A stretch of 64,000 nucleotides of DNA, taken from the NCBI GenBank assembly GCA_039191605.1, contig JBCCXL010000024.1:1-64000 (forward strand), given 5' to 3'. How positions within the stretch are numbered: position 1 is the first letter of the stretch; every line of letters begins with the position of its first letter. This DNA is from JBCCXL01 sp039191605. Its GTDB lineage: Bacteria; Acidobacteriota; Thermoanaerobaculia; Multivoradales; JAHZIX01. Made by a program: the position numbers and the translations under genes. Below are positions 7,865-16,583 of this stretch, in pieces. A model generated the notes under the pieces. The model saw nothing but the letters and a program-made list of their open reading frames with translations. It had not been told where the DNA came from and made no database searches.

Positions 7865-10726
7865 TCAGGCACCAGCACCGGAATCTGATTCGAGGGCCTC
7901 GCCCCCACCCCAGCGCAGCATCGCCGGCAATACGGTGAGGGCCGCCAGCACCGAGGCCAGGGCGCCGAGAATCGCCACCGCGCCGGTGGAGGCGAGGCCC
8001 GGATAGTTGGAAAGAGCGAGGGTGCCAAAGCCGGCGATGGTGGACAGCGCCGCCAGCAGCACCGCCTCGGCGGTATCCCCCAAGGCCCGACGTGCGGCGG
8101 CGGGATCCACCTCGTCTCCCCTGTGGCTCACTCCATCGCTTAATGCGTCGCTCACCTCGTCGCGGTAGCGATGCACCACGTGCAGACCGTAGTCGACCCC
8201 AATGCCCACCACCATCGTGGCGGCGAAGAGATTCATCATGTTCGCCTGGAGCCCGAGGGCGACCATCGCCGCGAACATCCACAGCAGCCCCAGCAGCACC
8301 GGCGAGAGCACCAGGGCGACGTCTCGCCAGGTGCGCAGATCCAGCCGCAGCAGCAGCGCCACCAAAAGCAGCCCCAGAAGCGCCGCCCGGGGGGCGTCCT
8401 CGGTGGCCAGGGCGGTCATCCGCTCCCCTACGGCGCCGCTGCCGGTGATCTGCACCCAGCCCCGATCCCCCACCACCGCCCGCGCCGCGGCGCCCATCTC
8501 TTCTAGCCCTCGGGGCGGCAGATCGACCTTCTGGCCGGCATCGTCCACCGCCGGCAGCACCTGGATCAGGGCGCGGAAGGGAGCCTCCGGAGGCGCCGAG
8601 GCGAGAGTGAATTCGTCGCTGGCGGGGCGCAGCAGGTCCCCCAGGCGGGCTGCCCCCTCGGGGCTCTGCGCCACCTCCTGCAGCGAGAGGGGCGAGGAGC
8701 GGGTCAGCATCGCCTCCATCGCCGTCAGCGCTTCAGAAAAGCCCGCCGGCGACAGCCCCTGCCCCCGGAGAGCGATCTCGAAGTCTTGCCGCCGCTGCTC
8801 CGGGCTAGCGCCGCGGCGCAGCGTCTCCAGCCACTCTAGGGCCCGTGCCTGATGCCGCGGCTCCGGCAGCCAGCGGCTGGGGCTGAGGCAGGCGATGGGA
8901 TGCCCCGCCGCCGCCCGCTCGGCACACGCTCGATCCGCCGCCGCGGAGGCTTCCAGGGTCATCGCCAGAGACTCTCCCTGAATCACCAGCAGCTGCGTCT
9001 CCTGGGAGAAACCGAAGTGACGGGCCAACGTTACGGCACCCTGGATGCCCCGATTCTCCGCCGGGCGAAGGGCATCGAGATCCTCCTCGAAGCCCAGCCG
9101 CGGCACCAGGGCCAGGGCCAGCACCGAAAGCAGCCCCGCCAGCAGCAGCGTCGTTCGCGGCCACGCCAGGGAAAGGCTCAGCAGCCGCGCGGCGCCGCGG
9201 GGGGGCGGCGCCCGGCCCCCCCCCGACTCGAAGCGGGTGAGCAGAGCCGGCAGCAGCACCAGCACCGCCGCGGCGCAGGCGCCGATGCCCAGGGCCGTCA
9301 GCCAGCCCATCTGCCGCAGCCCCGGAAAGCCGGTGATGGCGAAGGCGCCAAAGGTGGCGGCGGTGGTCACGGCGCCCACCACCACCGCCCGCCCGGCGGT
9401 AGCGGCGGTGATCGCCAGGGCGTCCTCCACCCCGCGGCCGCGACCGCGCTCCCCGAGCCAGCGGTCGTAGCTGACGATGGTGAAGTCCACCCCGAGACCG
9501 ATGAGCAGGGCGGCCACTCCGCTGGTGGCGTGGGAGAGACGCCCCACCGCGAGCCCCGCCAGGCCGAAGGTGAGGAAGGTCCCGCAGGCCAGCGGCAGCA
9601 TCGCCAGCAGCTGCGCCGAGAAGCGGCGGAAGGCGTAGAGCAGCAGCAGGGTCACCGCCGCCAACGAGGTGAGAACGCTGGAAACCACCTCTCCCTGAAT
9701 CTGCGAGGCATCGTCTACGGCGGTGAAATATCCGCCGGCATAGAGCACCTCGGGCGTCGCCGCGGCTGCCGTAGCAGACCTTTCCGGCCCATCCTTCAGC
9801 ACGCTCTCCCGAGCCCGCTCCACCGCAGCTTCTACCTCGGCCACCAGAGCGCGGGAGAAGGCGACGTCCTGGGCCGGCCGGGGCGGCCTCGAGGTGATCA
9901 GGAAGAGGCGTCCGCCGGAATCCCCGCTCTCGAAATCCGCCGGCAGCTCCCGGGCGCTGAGCCAATAGCCGGAGCTCCAGTCCAGGCGCGGCCCGCCGCC
10001 GGAGGCCACCCGGCGCAGCAGCCGCGGCGCCAGACCCAGCGGATCCTGCCGGGGCAAATCCGGCATCGCCAGGGCCAGGGGGGAGCTCAGCTCCCGCCGC
10101 AGCCGCTTCGCCCGCAGCTCCAATCCCGCGGGCTCCAGCAACACCTCCAGCTCCCCCAGATCCTCTTCGGCAAGGAAGAAGGGAGCCAGCGGCAGGATTC
10201 CCGCGAGGGCGATCTGCGGGTCCGGAAGGCGAGAGTCGACGGGGCCGGCGGCGGGCACCGCTTCCAGCTCCCGGGCCAGGCGGTCGACGAAGGGAATGGT
10301 CCCGGCGGGCTCTTCCCCTGGCGGCACCCGCACCGCCACCAGCAGGCGATCCATCGATCCGAAGCGCTCGACGGTATCGGCGAAGAGGGCTACCGAAGGA
10401 TCCTCCCGAGGCAGCAGGGAGAGCACATCGGTGTCATAAGACAGGCGCCAGGTGCCGAGGGCCGCCAGCAGCAGCAGACCCCCAAAGCCCGCCAAGACCA
10501 ACCCGCTGCGGCGATGGGCCCAGCGGGCGAGGGCTGCCAGCAGACCAGAGAGGGGGCCCTCGTGGGGAGCCTCCCGTCGCTCCGGTGGAGTCGATGGAGA
10601 TTCCCGCGAGGGGCTGCCGTTAGCAGGCTGCTGGGATTCGGAGGTTGGCTTCATAGAATGCTTTACGGCCTGCTTCACGGCAGGCTTGACGGCGTGCTTT
10701 AGAGGGTGCCTCGGATCGGATTCCAT
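7865..10726 (-). CDS. MMPL/RND superfamily exporter
   Basis: 953 residues, start ATG 10726 with GGAGAG seven bases upstream. The layout is the RND/MMPL duplication: a membrane segment near residues 74-92, a large extracytoplasmic domain, a bundle of five segments containing GLGVDFTIVSYDRW, then a second copy with VVGIGVDYGLHVVHRYRD. The GxxxD motifs in the fourth segment of each half suggest proton coupling. It resembles hopanoid or lipid exporters of the HpnN type, but the substrate cannot be read from sequence. The first 27 residues are a degenerate Lys/Ala/Val repeat (KHAVKPAVKQAVKHSMK). It has no operon partner on its strand. Confidence 0.85.
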   Translation of the reverse strand: MESDPRHPLKHAVKPAVKQAVKHSMKPTSESQQPANGSPSRESPSTPPERREAPHEGPLSGLLAALARWAHRRSGLVLAGFGGLLLLAALGTWRLSYDTDVLSLLPREDPSVALFADTVERFGSMDRLLVAVRVPPGEEPAGTIPFVDRLARELEAVPAAGPVDSRLPDPQIALAGILPLAPFFLAEEDLGELEVLLEPAGLELRAKRLRRELSSPLALAMPDLPRQDPLGLAPRLLRRVASGGGPRLDWSSGYWLSARELPADFESGDSGGRLFLITSRPPRPAQDVAFSRALVAEVEAAVERARESVLKDGPERSATAAAATPEVLYAGGYFTAVDDASQIQGEVVSSVLTSLAAVTLLLLYAFRRFSAQLLAMLPLACGTFLTFGLAGLAVGRLSHATSGVAALLIGLGVDFTIVSYDRWLGERGRGRGVEDALAITAATAGRAVVVGAVTTAATFGAFAITGFPGLRQMGWLTALGIGACAAAVLVLLPALLTRFESGGGRAPPPRGAARLLSLSLAWPRTTLLLAGLLSVLALALVPRLGFEEDLDALRPAENRGIQGAVTLARHFGFSQETQLLVIQGESLAMTLEASAAADRACAERAAAGHPIACLSPSRWLPEPRHQARALEWLETLRRGASPEQRRQDFEIALRGQGLSPAGFSEALTAMEAMLTRSSPLSLQEVAQSPEGAARLGDLLRPASDEFTLASAPPEAPFRALIQVLPAVDDAGQKVDLPPRGLEEMGAAARAVVGDRGWVQITGSGAVGERMTALATEDAPRAALLGLLLVALLLRLDLRTWRDVALVLSPVLLGLLWMFAAMVALGLQANMMNLFAATMVVGIGVDYGLHVVHRYRDEVSDALSDGVSHRGDEVDPAAARRALGDTAEAVLLAALSTIAGFGTLALSNYPGLASTGAVAILGALASVLAALTVLPAMLRWGGGEALESDSGAGA

Positions 10727-10858
10727 GCGATCTCTCCGACCCTAGTCGCCTGTGGTAAAACAAACAACGCCCTTTTGGCGCCCAGTCGTGCTGAGCGGTG
10801 ATGGAACGGCGAACGCCGACGAGAGATCACCGGGAATTCACGGCCTCCCACTGTCTCC

Positions 10859-10910
10859 CGATGGCGTCTCCCGATGGCGTCTCCCGATGGCGTCTCCCGA
10901 TGGCGCCTCC
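10859..10910. repeat. 13-bp tandem repeat, four copies, in the ade leader
   Basis: Four head-to-tail copies of CGATGGCGTCTCC, the last with one mismatch, lie 33 bases before the ade start. Each copy contains an ATGG. The array is outside any supported gene and could alter the leader or the spacing of a promoter. Confidence 0.9.
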
Positions 10911-10942
10911 CCACTCCCCCTGCTGCCTGTTCCTGGACGAGA

Positions 10943-12661
10943 ATGAACGCTCAAGACCTGATTCGTTACGCCCGCGGCGAAGAGCCTTCGGATCTATTGC
11001 TCACCAACGCCCGAGTGGTCGACGTGCTCGGCGGCGAGATCATCGAGACCGATGTCGCCATCGTGCGCTCCTACATCGTCGGTCTGGGGAGCTATGAAGC
11101 CAAGGAGACGATAGACCTTCAGGGCTCCTATCTTGCCCCGGGCTTTATCGACGCCCACGTCCACATCGAGAGCAGCCTGGTAACTCCAGCGGAGTTCGCT
11201 CGGGCGGTGGTCCCTCGGGGCACCACCGCGGTGGTCACCGACCCCCACGAGATCGCCAACGTGCTGGGCCTGGACGGCATTCGCTTCATGTTCGAGAGCG
11301 CCAAGCACGGCCCGCTGAGCATGTACGTCATGGCGTCCTCCTGCGTTCCCGCCACCCACATGGGCACCAGCGGCGCCCATCTGCGCTCCTACGATCTGGA
11401 ATCACTGAAGTCCGACCCCTGGGTTCTGGGCCTGGCGGAGGTGATGAACTTCCCCGGCGTGGTCTACGGCGACGACGAGGTGATGGCCAAGCTGGAGGCC
11501 TTCCGCGGCATGGTGATCGACGGCCACTGCCCCGGCTTGAGCGGCCCCGAGCTCCAGGCCTACGTTGCCGCCGGAGTGCAGTCGGATCACGAGTGCACCA
11601 CCGTCGAAGAAGCTCGGGAAAAGCTGCGGCTGGGGCTGATGATCTTCATCCGCGAGGCCACCAACGCCCACAACCTGAAGACCCTGCTGCCCCTGGTGAC
11701 CCCCGCCAACCAGCACCGAGTCTGCTTCTGCACCGACGACCGGCAGCCCGCCGACCTGCTGGACGAGGGCCACATCGATCACATGGTGCGGGTCGCCATC
11801 GAGGAGGGCATGGACCCCATCATGGCGCTGCGCCTGGCCACCTGGAACCCCGCCAGCTATTTCCGCCTGGAAGACCGCGGGGCGGTGACCCCGGGACGGC
11901 GGGCGGACCTCATCGTCTTCGACGATCTGCAGGAGCCGCGGCCGCGCCAGGTGTGGCGCGGCGGCCAGCGGGTGGCCGAGGACGGGCAGATGGTGCTGCC
12001 CCGCCGCGAGGTCACCCCCCGACCGCTGCGCAGCACCATCAACGTCGACTGGGCGGCGGTGGATCTGCGCATCCCGGCGGAGGGCACCCACGGGCGAGTC
12101 ATCGGAGCCATCGCCGATCAGCTGGTGACCGATCACCGCATCGAGGAGCTGCGCATCGAAGACGGCTTCGCCGTCGCCGACCCCGCCCGGGACCAGCTGA
12201 AGATCGTGGTCATCGAGCGCCATCGCCGCAGCGGCGGCGTCGGCAAGGGCTTCGTCGGCGGCATCGGCCTGCAGCGCGGCGCCCTGGCTTCCTCCGTGGC
12301 CCACGACCACCACAACCTGATCGTCATCGGCGCCGACGACGAGTCGATGCTCACCGCCGCCCGAGCGGTAGCGGAGGCCGGTGGAGGCATGGCGGTAGCG
12401 GAGGGCACGGAGGTCCTCGCCACCGTTCCCCTTCCCCTCGCCGGCCTGATGAGCCAGGAGTCCGCGGAGGTGGTGCGCCGGCAGCTGGACGCCGCCCTGG
12501 CGGTGGCGCGGGAGCTCGGCGCCGTGCTCCATGATCCCTTCATGGCGATGAGCTTCCTCGGCCTCGAGGTGATCCCCAGCCTCAAGCTCACCGATCAGGG
12601 GCTGGTGGACGTCGACACCTTCCAGCCGGTCTCCCTCTTCGTCCCCGCGGAGGAGGCCTGA
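10943..12661 (+). CDS. ade: Adenine deaminase
   Basis: Hydrolyses adenine to hypoxanthine and ammonia in purine salvage. The start at ATG 10943 (MNAQDLIRYARGEE) fits the family N-terminus; the open frame upstream reads only through the tandem repeat and is unlikely to be translated. 572 residues is normal for Ade. Metal-site and family motifs: FIDAHVHIESS, VTDPHEIANVLG, DGHCPGLSG, SDHECTTVEEA and CTDDRQPADLL, followed by the C-terminal GFVGGIGLQRGALASSVAHDHHN segment, which is broken here into GGIGLQRGA and HDHHN. Its TGA overlaps the ATG of lspA (TGATG), so the two are translationally coupled. Confidence 0.93.
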   Translation: MNAQDLIRYARGEEPSDLLLTNARVVDVLGGEIIETDVAIVRSYIVGLGSYEAKETIDLQGSYLAPGFIDAHVHIESSLVTPAEFARAVVPRGTTAVVTDPHEIANVLGLDGIRFMFESAKHGPLSMYVMASSCVPATHMGTSGAHLRSYDLESLKSDPWVLGLAEVMNFPGVVYGDDEVMAKLEAFRGMVIDGHCPGLSGPELQAYVAAGVQSDHECTTVEEAREKLRLGLMIFIREATNAHNLKTLLPLVTPANQHRVCFCTDDRQPADLLDEGHIDHMVRVAIEEGMDPIMALRLATWNPASYFRLEDRGAVTPGRRADLIVFDDLQEPRPRQVWRGGQRVAEDGQMVLPRREVTPRPLRSTINVDWAAVDLRIPAEGTHGRVIGAIADQLVTDHRIEELRIEDGFAVADPARDQLKIVVIERHRRSGGVGKGFVGGIGLQRGALASSVAHDHHNLIVIGADDESMLTAARAVAEAGGGMAVAEGTEVLATVPLPLAGLMSQESAEVVRRQLDAALAVARELGAVLHDPFMAMSFLGLEVIPSLKLTDQGLVDVDTFQPVSLFVPAEEA

Positions 12662-13254
12662 TGACCGCGTCCGCAGAGAGTGCGGAAGCCCAGCTCGAGG
12701 GCGACGGAAAGCCCTCTCCCGCCGCGCCCCGACCGCTGCGGGGCAAGGCCTGGATCTTCGCCGCAATCCTCGGCGGAGTGGTGGCACTGGATCAGTGGAC
12801 CAAGGCCTGGGCGCTGGACACCCTAGCCCCCGCCGGCCGCGACACCATCTTCGCCGGCGGCTGGCTGCCGCTGACGCTGCACTTCAACCGCGGCGGCCTG
12901 TGGGGCCTCGGCAGCGGCACCGTCTCCCGCTGGGCCTTCGCCGTCGCCGCCGTCGTCGCCCTGGCGCTGATCCTCTACCTCTACCGCGAGGTCGACCGCC
13001 GCACGCCGCTGCGCCTGCTGGCCCTGCCGGCCATCGGCGGCGGCGCCATCGGCAACCTCATCGACCGCCTGCGCTGGGACCGCGGAGTGATCGACTTCCT
13101 CGGCCCCTTCGACCTCCACTTCATGCAGTGGCCGATCTTCAACGTCGCCGACATGGCCATCAGCTGCTGCACCATCGTGCTGATGATTTCTCTCTTCCTC
13201 GATCCTACCGGTCTGGAACCGGCGCAGAAAGCCGCTCCCGTCATCGAGGAGTAG
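12661..13254 (+). CDS. lspA: Lipoprotein signal peptidase (signal peptidase II)
   Basis: Removes signal peptides from prolipoproteins at the inner membrane. 197 residues with four membrane segments. Conserved blocks: ALDQWTK near residue 41, a NRGG in the place of the usual NxGxxF block, GNLIDRLR with the first catalytic Asp near 133, and FNVADMAI with the second near 162. The first 35 residues are a hydrophilic extension. It overlaps ade by one base. The several lipobox-bearing proteins in this window are its expected substrates. Confidence 0.92.
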   Translation: MTASAESAEAQLEGDGKPSPAAPRPLRGKAWIFAAILGGVVALDQWTKAWALDTLAPAGRDTIFAGGWLPLTLHFNRGGLWGLGSGTVSRWAFAVAAVVALALILYLYREVDRRTPLRLLALPAIGGGAIGNLIDRLRWDRGVIDFLGPFDLHFMQWPIFNVADMAISCCTIVLMISLFLDPTGLEPAQKAAPVIEE

Positions 13255-13475
13255 AAAGCTCGAGAGACGGAGAATCGGCCCTCCAGGATCAGCCCTACCG
13301 AAGCTGCTGCCCCGTCGTCCGAAGCACAGCGAAACTCTCGTCGAGTCGCCCCCGTAGTCCTCCAGCGACGCCCCGGGGTGAGCGACCCCGGAGTCCCTCC
13401 CATCTTCCCGCGAGCGCTGGCCGCTAGCACTGCTGACGAGCACTAGACGCGGGATTCGTCCTGAGGACTCTCATC

Positions 13476-13679
13476 GTGTGGAGCTTCTTGTTGTGGTTGA
13501 TTCTGCTGGTGGTCTGCTGGCCGCTGGCGCTCCTCGCCCTCATCGCCTACCCCATCGTGTGGCTGCTGCTGCTGCCCTTCCGGCTGCTGGGGGTCGCGGT
13601 GGACGCCGTGTTCCAATTCCTCGCCGCGGTGCTGACGCTGCCGGCGCGGCTGCTGGGGTGGAAGCCGGCTCGCGCCTGA
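13476..13679 (+). CDS. Small hydrophobic membrane protein
   Basis: 67 residues from GTG 13476, with GAGG nine bases upstream. It is almost entirely hydrophobic, with two likely membrane segments (about 2-30 and 40-58) and a short basic end (WKPARA). The family is not recognised. Small proteins of this kind often modulate membrane enzymes, but nothing here shows a partner. It is convergent with the next gene. Confidence 0.55.
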   Translation: MWSFLLWLILLVVCWPLALLALIAYPIVWLLLLPFRLLGVAVDAVFQFLAAVLTLPARLLGWKPARA

Positions 13680-13695
13680 CGAGGACCCAATCGGC

Positions 13696-13732
13696 GGGGC
13701 CCTAGGCTCCGACCAGCCGACCCTAGGCCCCC
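13696..13732. terminator. Stem-loop between convergent genes
   Basis: Arms GGGGCCCTAGG (13696-13706) and CCTAGGCCCC pair with one bulged base across a 15-base loop. It spans the TAG of the kinase/mutase fusion and lies just after the small membrane-protein gene. There is no T tract, so it is at best a bidirectional or Rho-assisted terminator. Confidence 0.4.
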
Positions 13733-16182
13733 ACCAGCCGGGGCGTGAGCAGCTGCAGCTGAAAGCGCCCCAGCGCCCCCGTGGCCCCCGCCACCTCGTC
13801 GAAGGACTCTACCGAATCCGCCTCGATGCCCGGGCCCCAAAGCAGCGCCGGCACCGGATCCGCCGAGTGACGACCGCTCTCCGACAGGGTCGCATGATCC
13901 GCGGTGACGCCGATTCTCAAATCGAGCCCCTGGGCCTGTCGCGCGGCGAGGAATTCGCCGAGGGCGGCGTCCAGCCGCTCCAGGAACTCCAATTTGTGGT
14001 CTGGCCGACCGTCGTGGGCCGCGATATCCGCGCCTTTGACGTGGAGCACCACCAGATCGTGGTCTTCGAGGGCCTCCTCGGCGGCGCGGAATTTCACCCC
14101 TAAATCGGTATCCAGGCTGGCGGTCATGCCCTTCTTGCGGATCACCTCGCCGCCGAGAAGGTGCACCAGGCCGAGCATGGTGCGGTCGCCGCCAACTCCC
14201 GCGAGGCGCAGCGGCAGCCCCGCCCGCTCCAGCGGAATCAGCCGGTGGTTGCGCCCGGCGCCCCGGCTCACAATGCAGTTGGCCAGCGGCAGACCGGCCT
14301 CCTGCCGCCGCCGGTTGACCTTGTGTCGCTGCAGCACCGCCCGCGCTTCCTGCTCGAAGAGGTCGAGGTAGCGGGCGGTGCGCACCGCCGCTTCATCCTC
14401 TGGCCGCAGCGGTCGAGGAGTCAGCGGCGGGCAAGGCAGGGTGTCGTCCCCGGGATCGCTGCCCTGGATGGCGCTGGAGAGCCCTTCGCCCCGAATCACT
14501 AGCGCGAGACGATGCTCGGTGGTGCTGCGGACGTGGAATTGAACCTCTTCTTCGTCTACCCCCGGCACCATCATTCGATCGAGCGCCTTTGCCAGATCCT
14601 TGACCTCGTCTCGAATCCGCCCGGCGCGACGATCTACCACCACGCCGCTGGGGTCGAGGGAGGCAAAGTTGCACCGCAGCGCCACGTCCTCGGGGCCCAG
14701 CTCGTGGCCGGCACCGAGGGCCTCCACCGGCCCGCGGCGGATCGCCAGGGGATTCTGGCCGAGGATCGCCAGGGAGCCGGCGGCGGTATCCGCCACCACG
14801 TCCGGAGCGATGGGATCCGCCAAGCCACAACGACCTTCCGCCGCCAGTCGATCCAGGTGAGGAGTGTGGGCCGCCGCCAGGGGGGTGCGATTGCCCAGGG
14901 AGCGCACCGGCCGGTCCGCCAGACCGTCGATCACCAGCAGCAGCGCCGGGGTTGTGGGGGTATCGAGCTCGACCCCCAGCTGAGGCACCTTCTGCCGCAG
15001 CAGGTCAGAGGTCAGCCGCAGCGCCCGGGGCAGCATCGAATCGGGATCGTCCGTCGGCAGCAGGGCCACGTCGTGGAGGTCCGCAAGATCCAGCAGATGC
15101 TCCTGAATCCAGCGGATCGCCTCGAAGCTGTGGAGGTAGCGCTCGCCGCGGCGGCCCGGCCCCCGCAGCAGGAATCGGGAGCGGTGGACCTCCTCGTCCG
15201 GCGTGGTCAGGAGCAGCATCACCTGATAGGCCTGTCCCTCGAGCTCCGGGATCGGCACCTGCCCCGGCAGCAGGTGGACTCCCTCCACCACGATGCTGGT
15301 GTTCTCCGCCACCGAGCGCTCCACCACCCCCCGCACTCCCACCAGCACCCGGCTGGCCTGCTCTTCATAGGCGGCGATCACCCGCCGACGGCGGGCTTCC
15401 TCCGACCCACCGCTGGGATTTTCTTCCCCTCCCCAGGGTCCGTCCTCCAGCGGCAGCGCTTCGAAGCTGGAGCGATGGAGGGAGGGCAGGATGGCCTGGG
15501 AAAACACCATTCGCATCACCTGGCGGATGGTGTCCGTGGCGTTGATGCGGAAAATCCGCAGCAGCGGCGCGAGATCCACCGCCAGCGTCGACTTGCCCGT
15601 CCCGCTGGTGCCGGCAACGTAGATCACCACCGGCTTTGGCAAATAGCGGATCCCGCGCACCAGCCGGTAGCGAGACGCGGTGGGAGCTCCTACGAGCTCC
15701 TCCAGCAGCTGCCCGGTGCGGCGGATCAACTCCCGCCGCTCGATGCTCTCCAAGCCCTCCGAGGCGAGGTCCTCCTGCAGTCGGCTCACCAGGCCGTAGG
15801 CGCGATCCAGGTCGACGCCGGCGGCGAACATGCTGCGCGCCAACAGGCCCCGGGAAAAAGGCTGACTCTGGCCCTGGTCCGTCACCCGCAGCAGCTCCGC
15901 TCCGGCCGGAACCTCCCCCTGAAGCCGACCGTGCACCTCCGCCCCGAAGAGCTCTTCGAGCACCTCCTGGAGTTGTTGCCAAAGGTCGCCGGTGGCGATC
16001 TCCTCATGATCCGCCAGGCGATCCCGCAGCCGATGAGCCGCCGCGTAGGCCTCGTCGAAGGGCAGTCCGCGACGCACCAGGTCGTGGGTCACCATTCCCC
16101 GCAGGAAGGGATAGCGGCCGCCGTCGCCATCGATCACCATCAGGCGCTTGCGGCGGGCGGAAGGAGAGCTCTTTCGGGCCAT
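13723..16182 (-). CDS. 2-phosphoglycerate kinase fused to archaeal-type phosphoglycerate mutase
   Basis: 819 residues from ATG 16182. The N-terminal part carries two ATP-cone-like segments (RYPFLRGMVTHDLVRRG and PFSRGLLARSMFAAG). A P-loop kinase follows, with AGTSGTGKST near residue 190 and NATDTIRQVMRMV after it, which matches 2-phosphoglycerate kinases known from methanogens. From about residue 409 comes a cofactor-independent mutase of the archaeal ApgM branch: LLLVIDGLADRP, NRTPLAAAHTPHLDRLA, RRGPVEALGAG, LRCNFASLD, HVKGADIAAHDG and GVTADHATL. Where ApgM usually has its Ser nucleophile (GSD-type motif), this reads ADTAAGS, so Thr may substitute. The kinase would turn 2-phosphoglycerate into 2,3-bisphosphoglycerate; the mutase half interconverts 2- and 3-phosphoglycerate. 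Confidence 0.85.
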   Translation of the reverse strand: MARKSSPSARRKRLMVIDGDGGRYPFLRGMVTHDLVRRGLPFDEAYAAAHRLRDRLADHEEIATGDLWQQLQEVLEELFGAEVHGRLQGEVPAGAELLRVTDQGQSQPFSRGLLARSMFAAGVDLDRAYGLVSRLQEDLASEGLESIERRELIRRTGQLLEELVGAPTASRYRLVRGIRYLPKPVVIYVAGTSGTGKSTLAVDLAPLLRIFRINATDTIRQVMRMVFSQAILPSLHRSSFEALPLEDGPWGGEENPSGGSEEARRRRVIAAYEEQASRVLVGVRGVVERSVAENTSIVVEGVHLLPGQVPIPELEGQAYQVMLLLTTPDEEVHRSRFLLRGPGRRGERYLHSFEAIRWIQEHLLDLADLHDVALLPTDDPDSMLPRALRLTSDLLRQKVPQLGVELDTPTTPALLLVIDGLADRPVRSLGNRTPLAAAHTPHLDRLAAEGRCGLADPIAPDVVADTAAGSLAILGQNPLAIRRGPVEALGAGHELGPEDVALRCNFASLDPSGVVVDRRAGRIRDEVKDLAKALDRMMVPGVDEEEVQFHVRSTTEHRLALVIRGEGLSSAIQGSDPGDDTLPCPPLTPRPLRPEDEAAVRTARYLDLFEQEARAVLQRHKVNRRRQEAGLPLANCIVSRGAGRNHRLIPLERAGLPLRLAGVGGDRTMLGLVHLLGGEVIRKKGMTASLDTDLGVKFRAAEEALEDHDLVVLHVKGADIAAHDGRPDHKLEFLERLDAALGEFLAARQAQGLDLRIGVTADHATLSESGRHSADPVPALLWGPGIEADSVESFDEVAGATGALGRFQLQLLTPRLVGA

Positions 16183-16583
16183 CGAGACTCCGTCTGGGCG
16201 ATTCGCCCAAGAGGTCGTTCTAAGCGGTCTAGCGGAGAGAGCCCAACAAGCCCATCCGTCGAGGAGTGATGCGCGCAGCGGTGAAGCACTAGGGGCTCTC
16301 AGGCGTTGCCGGAACTCCATAACCAACGCTCCCACCGCAACACATTCTGCCACCTTCGGGACCCTAACACGGCTCGTTACACCGCTGTCACGGAAGCGAC
16401 TCGGCCACGTAGCCGACCCTGAGTACATTGAGCCTGCCCGGGCGGATTCCACCGCGCAGGTCCCCTTACCCTCAAGACCTAGCCGACTGCTTCGACCCTC
16501 GGAGGTTGCCCTACGGCCCTCGAAGAGGCTCCGGAAGCCCTGCTCGGACGTTCCAAACGAAAACCCGAAGGAGAATCCAAGTT
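16183..16583 (+). other. Divergent regulatory region upstream of pstS
   Basis: 401 bases between the kinase/mutase fusion and pstS. The supported content is the Pho-box-like element and -10 near 16374-16429 and the AAGGAG ribosome site at 16568. No small gene is convincing, although the pstS frame is open upstream. Confidence 0.6.
16374..16429 (+). promoter_or_regulatory. Pho-box-like promoter of the pst operon
   Basis: CTGTCAC (16385-16391) matches the PhoB heptamer. A weaker unit, TCGTTAC, lies exactly 11 bases upstream and GCGACTC 11 bases downstream. The -10-like TACATT starts 32 bases after the strong heptamer. The porin promoter has the same ACCGCTGTCAC core and the same 32-base distance, which makes chance less likely. 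Confidence 0.55.

Noticed and set aside
8852..10702. 616-codon plus-strand open frame opposite the MMPL gene
   Set aside because: Composition is Gln/Gly/Arg/Pro-rich as expected of an antisense frame in GC-rich DNA; the minus strand has clear family motifs and a ribosome site.
14512..16269. 585-codon plus-strand open frame opposite the kinase/mutase fusion
   Set aside because: No domain motifs, His/Gln/Arg-rich antisense composition, and the opposite strand is strongly supported.
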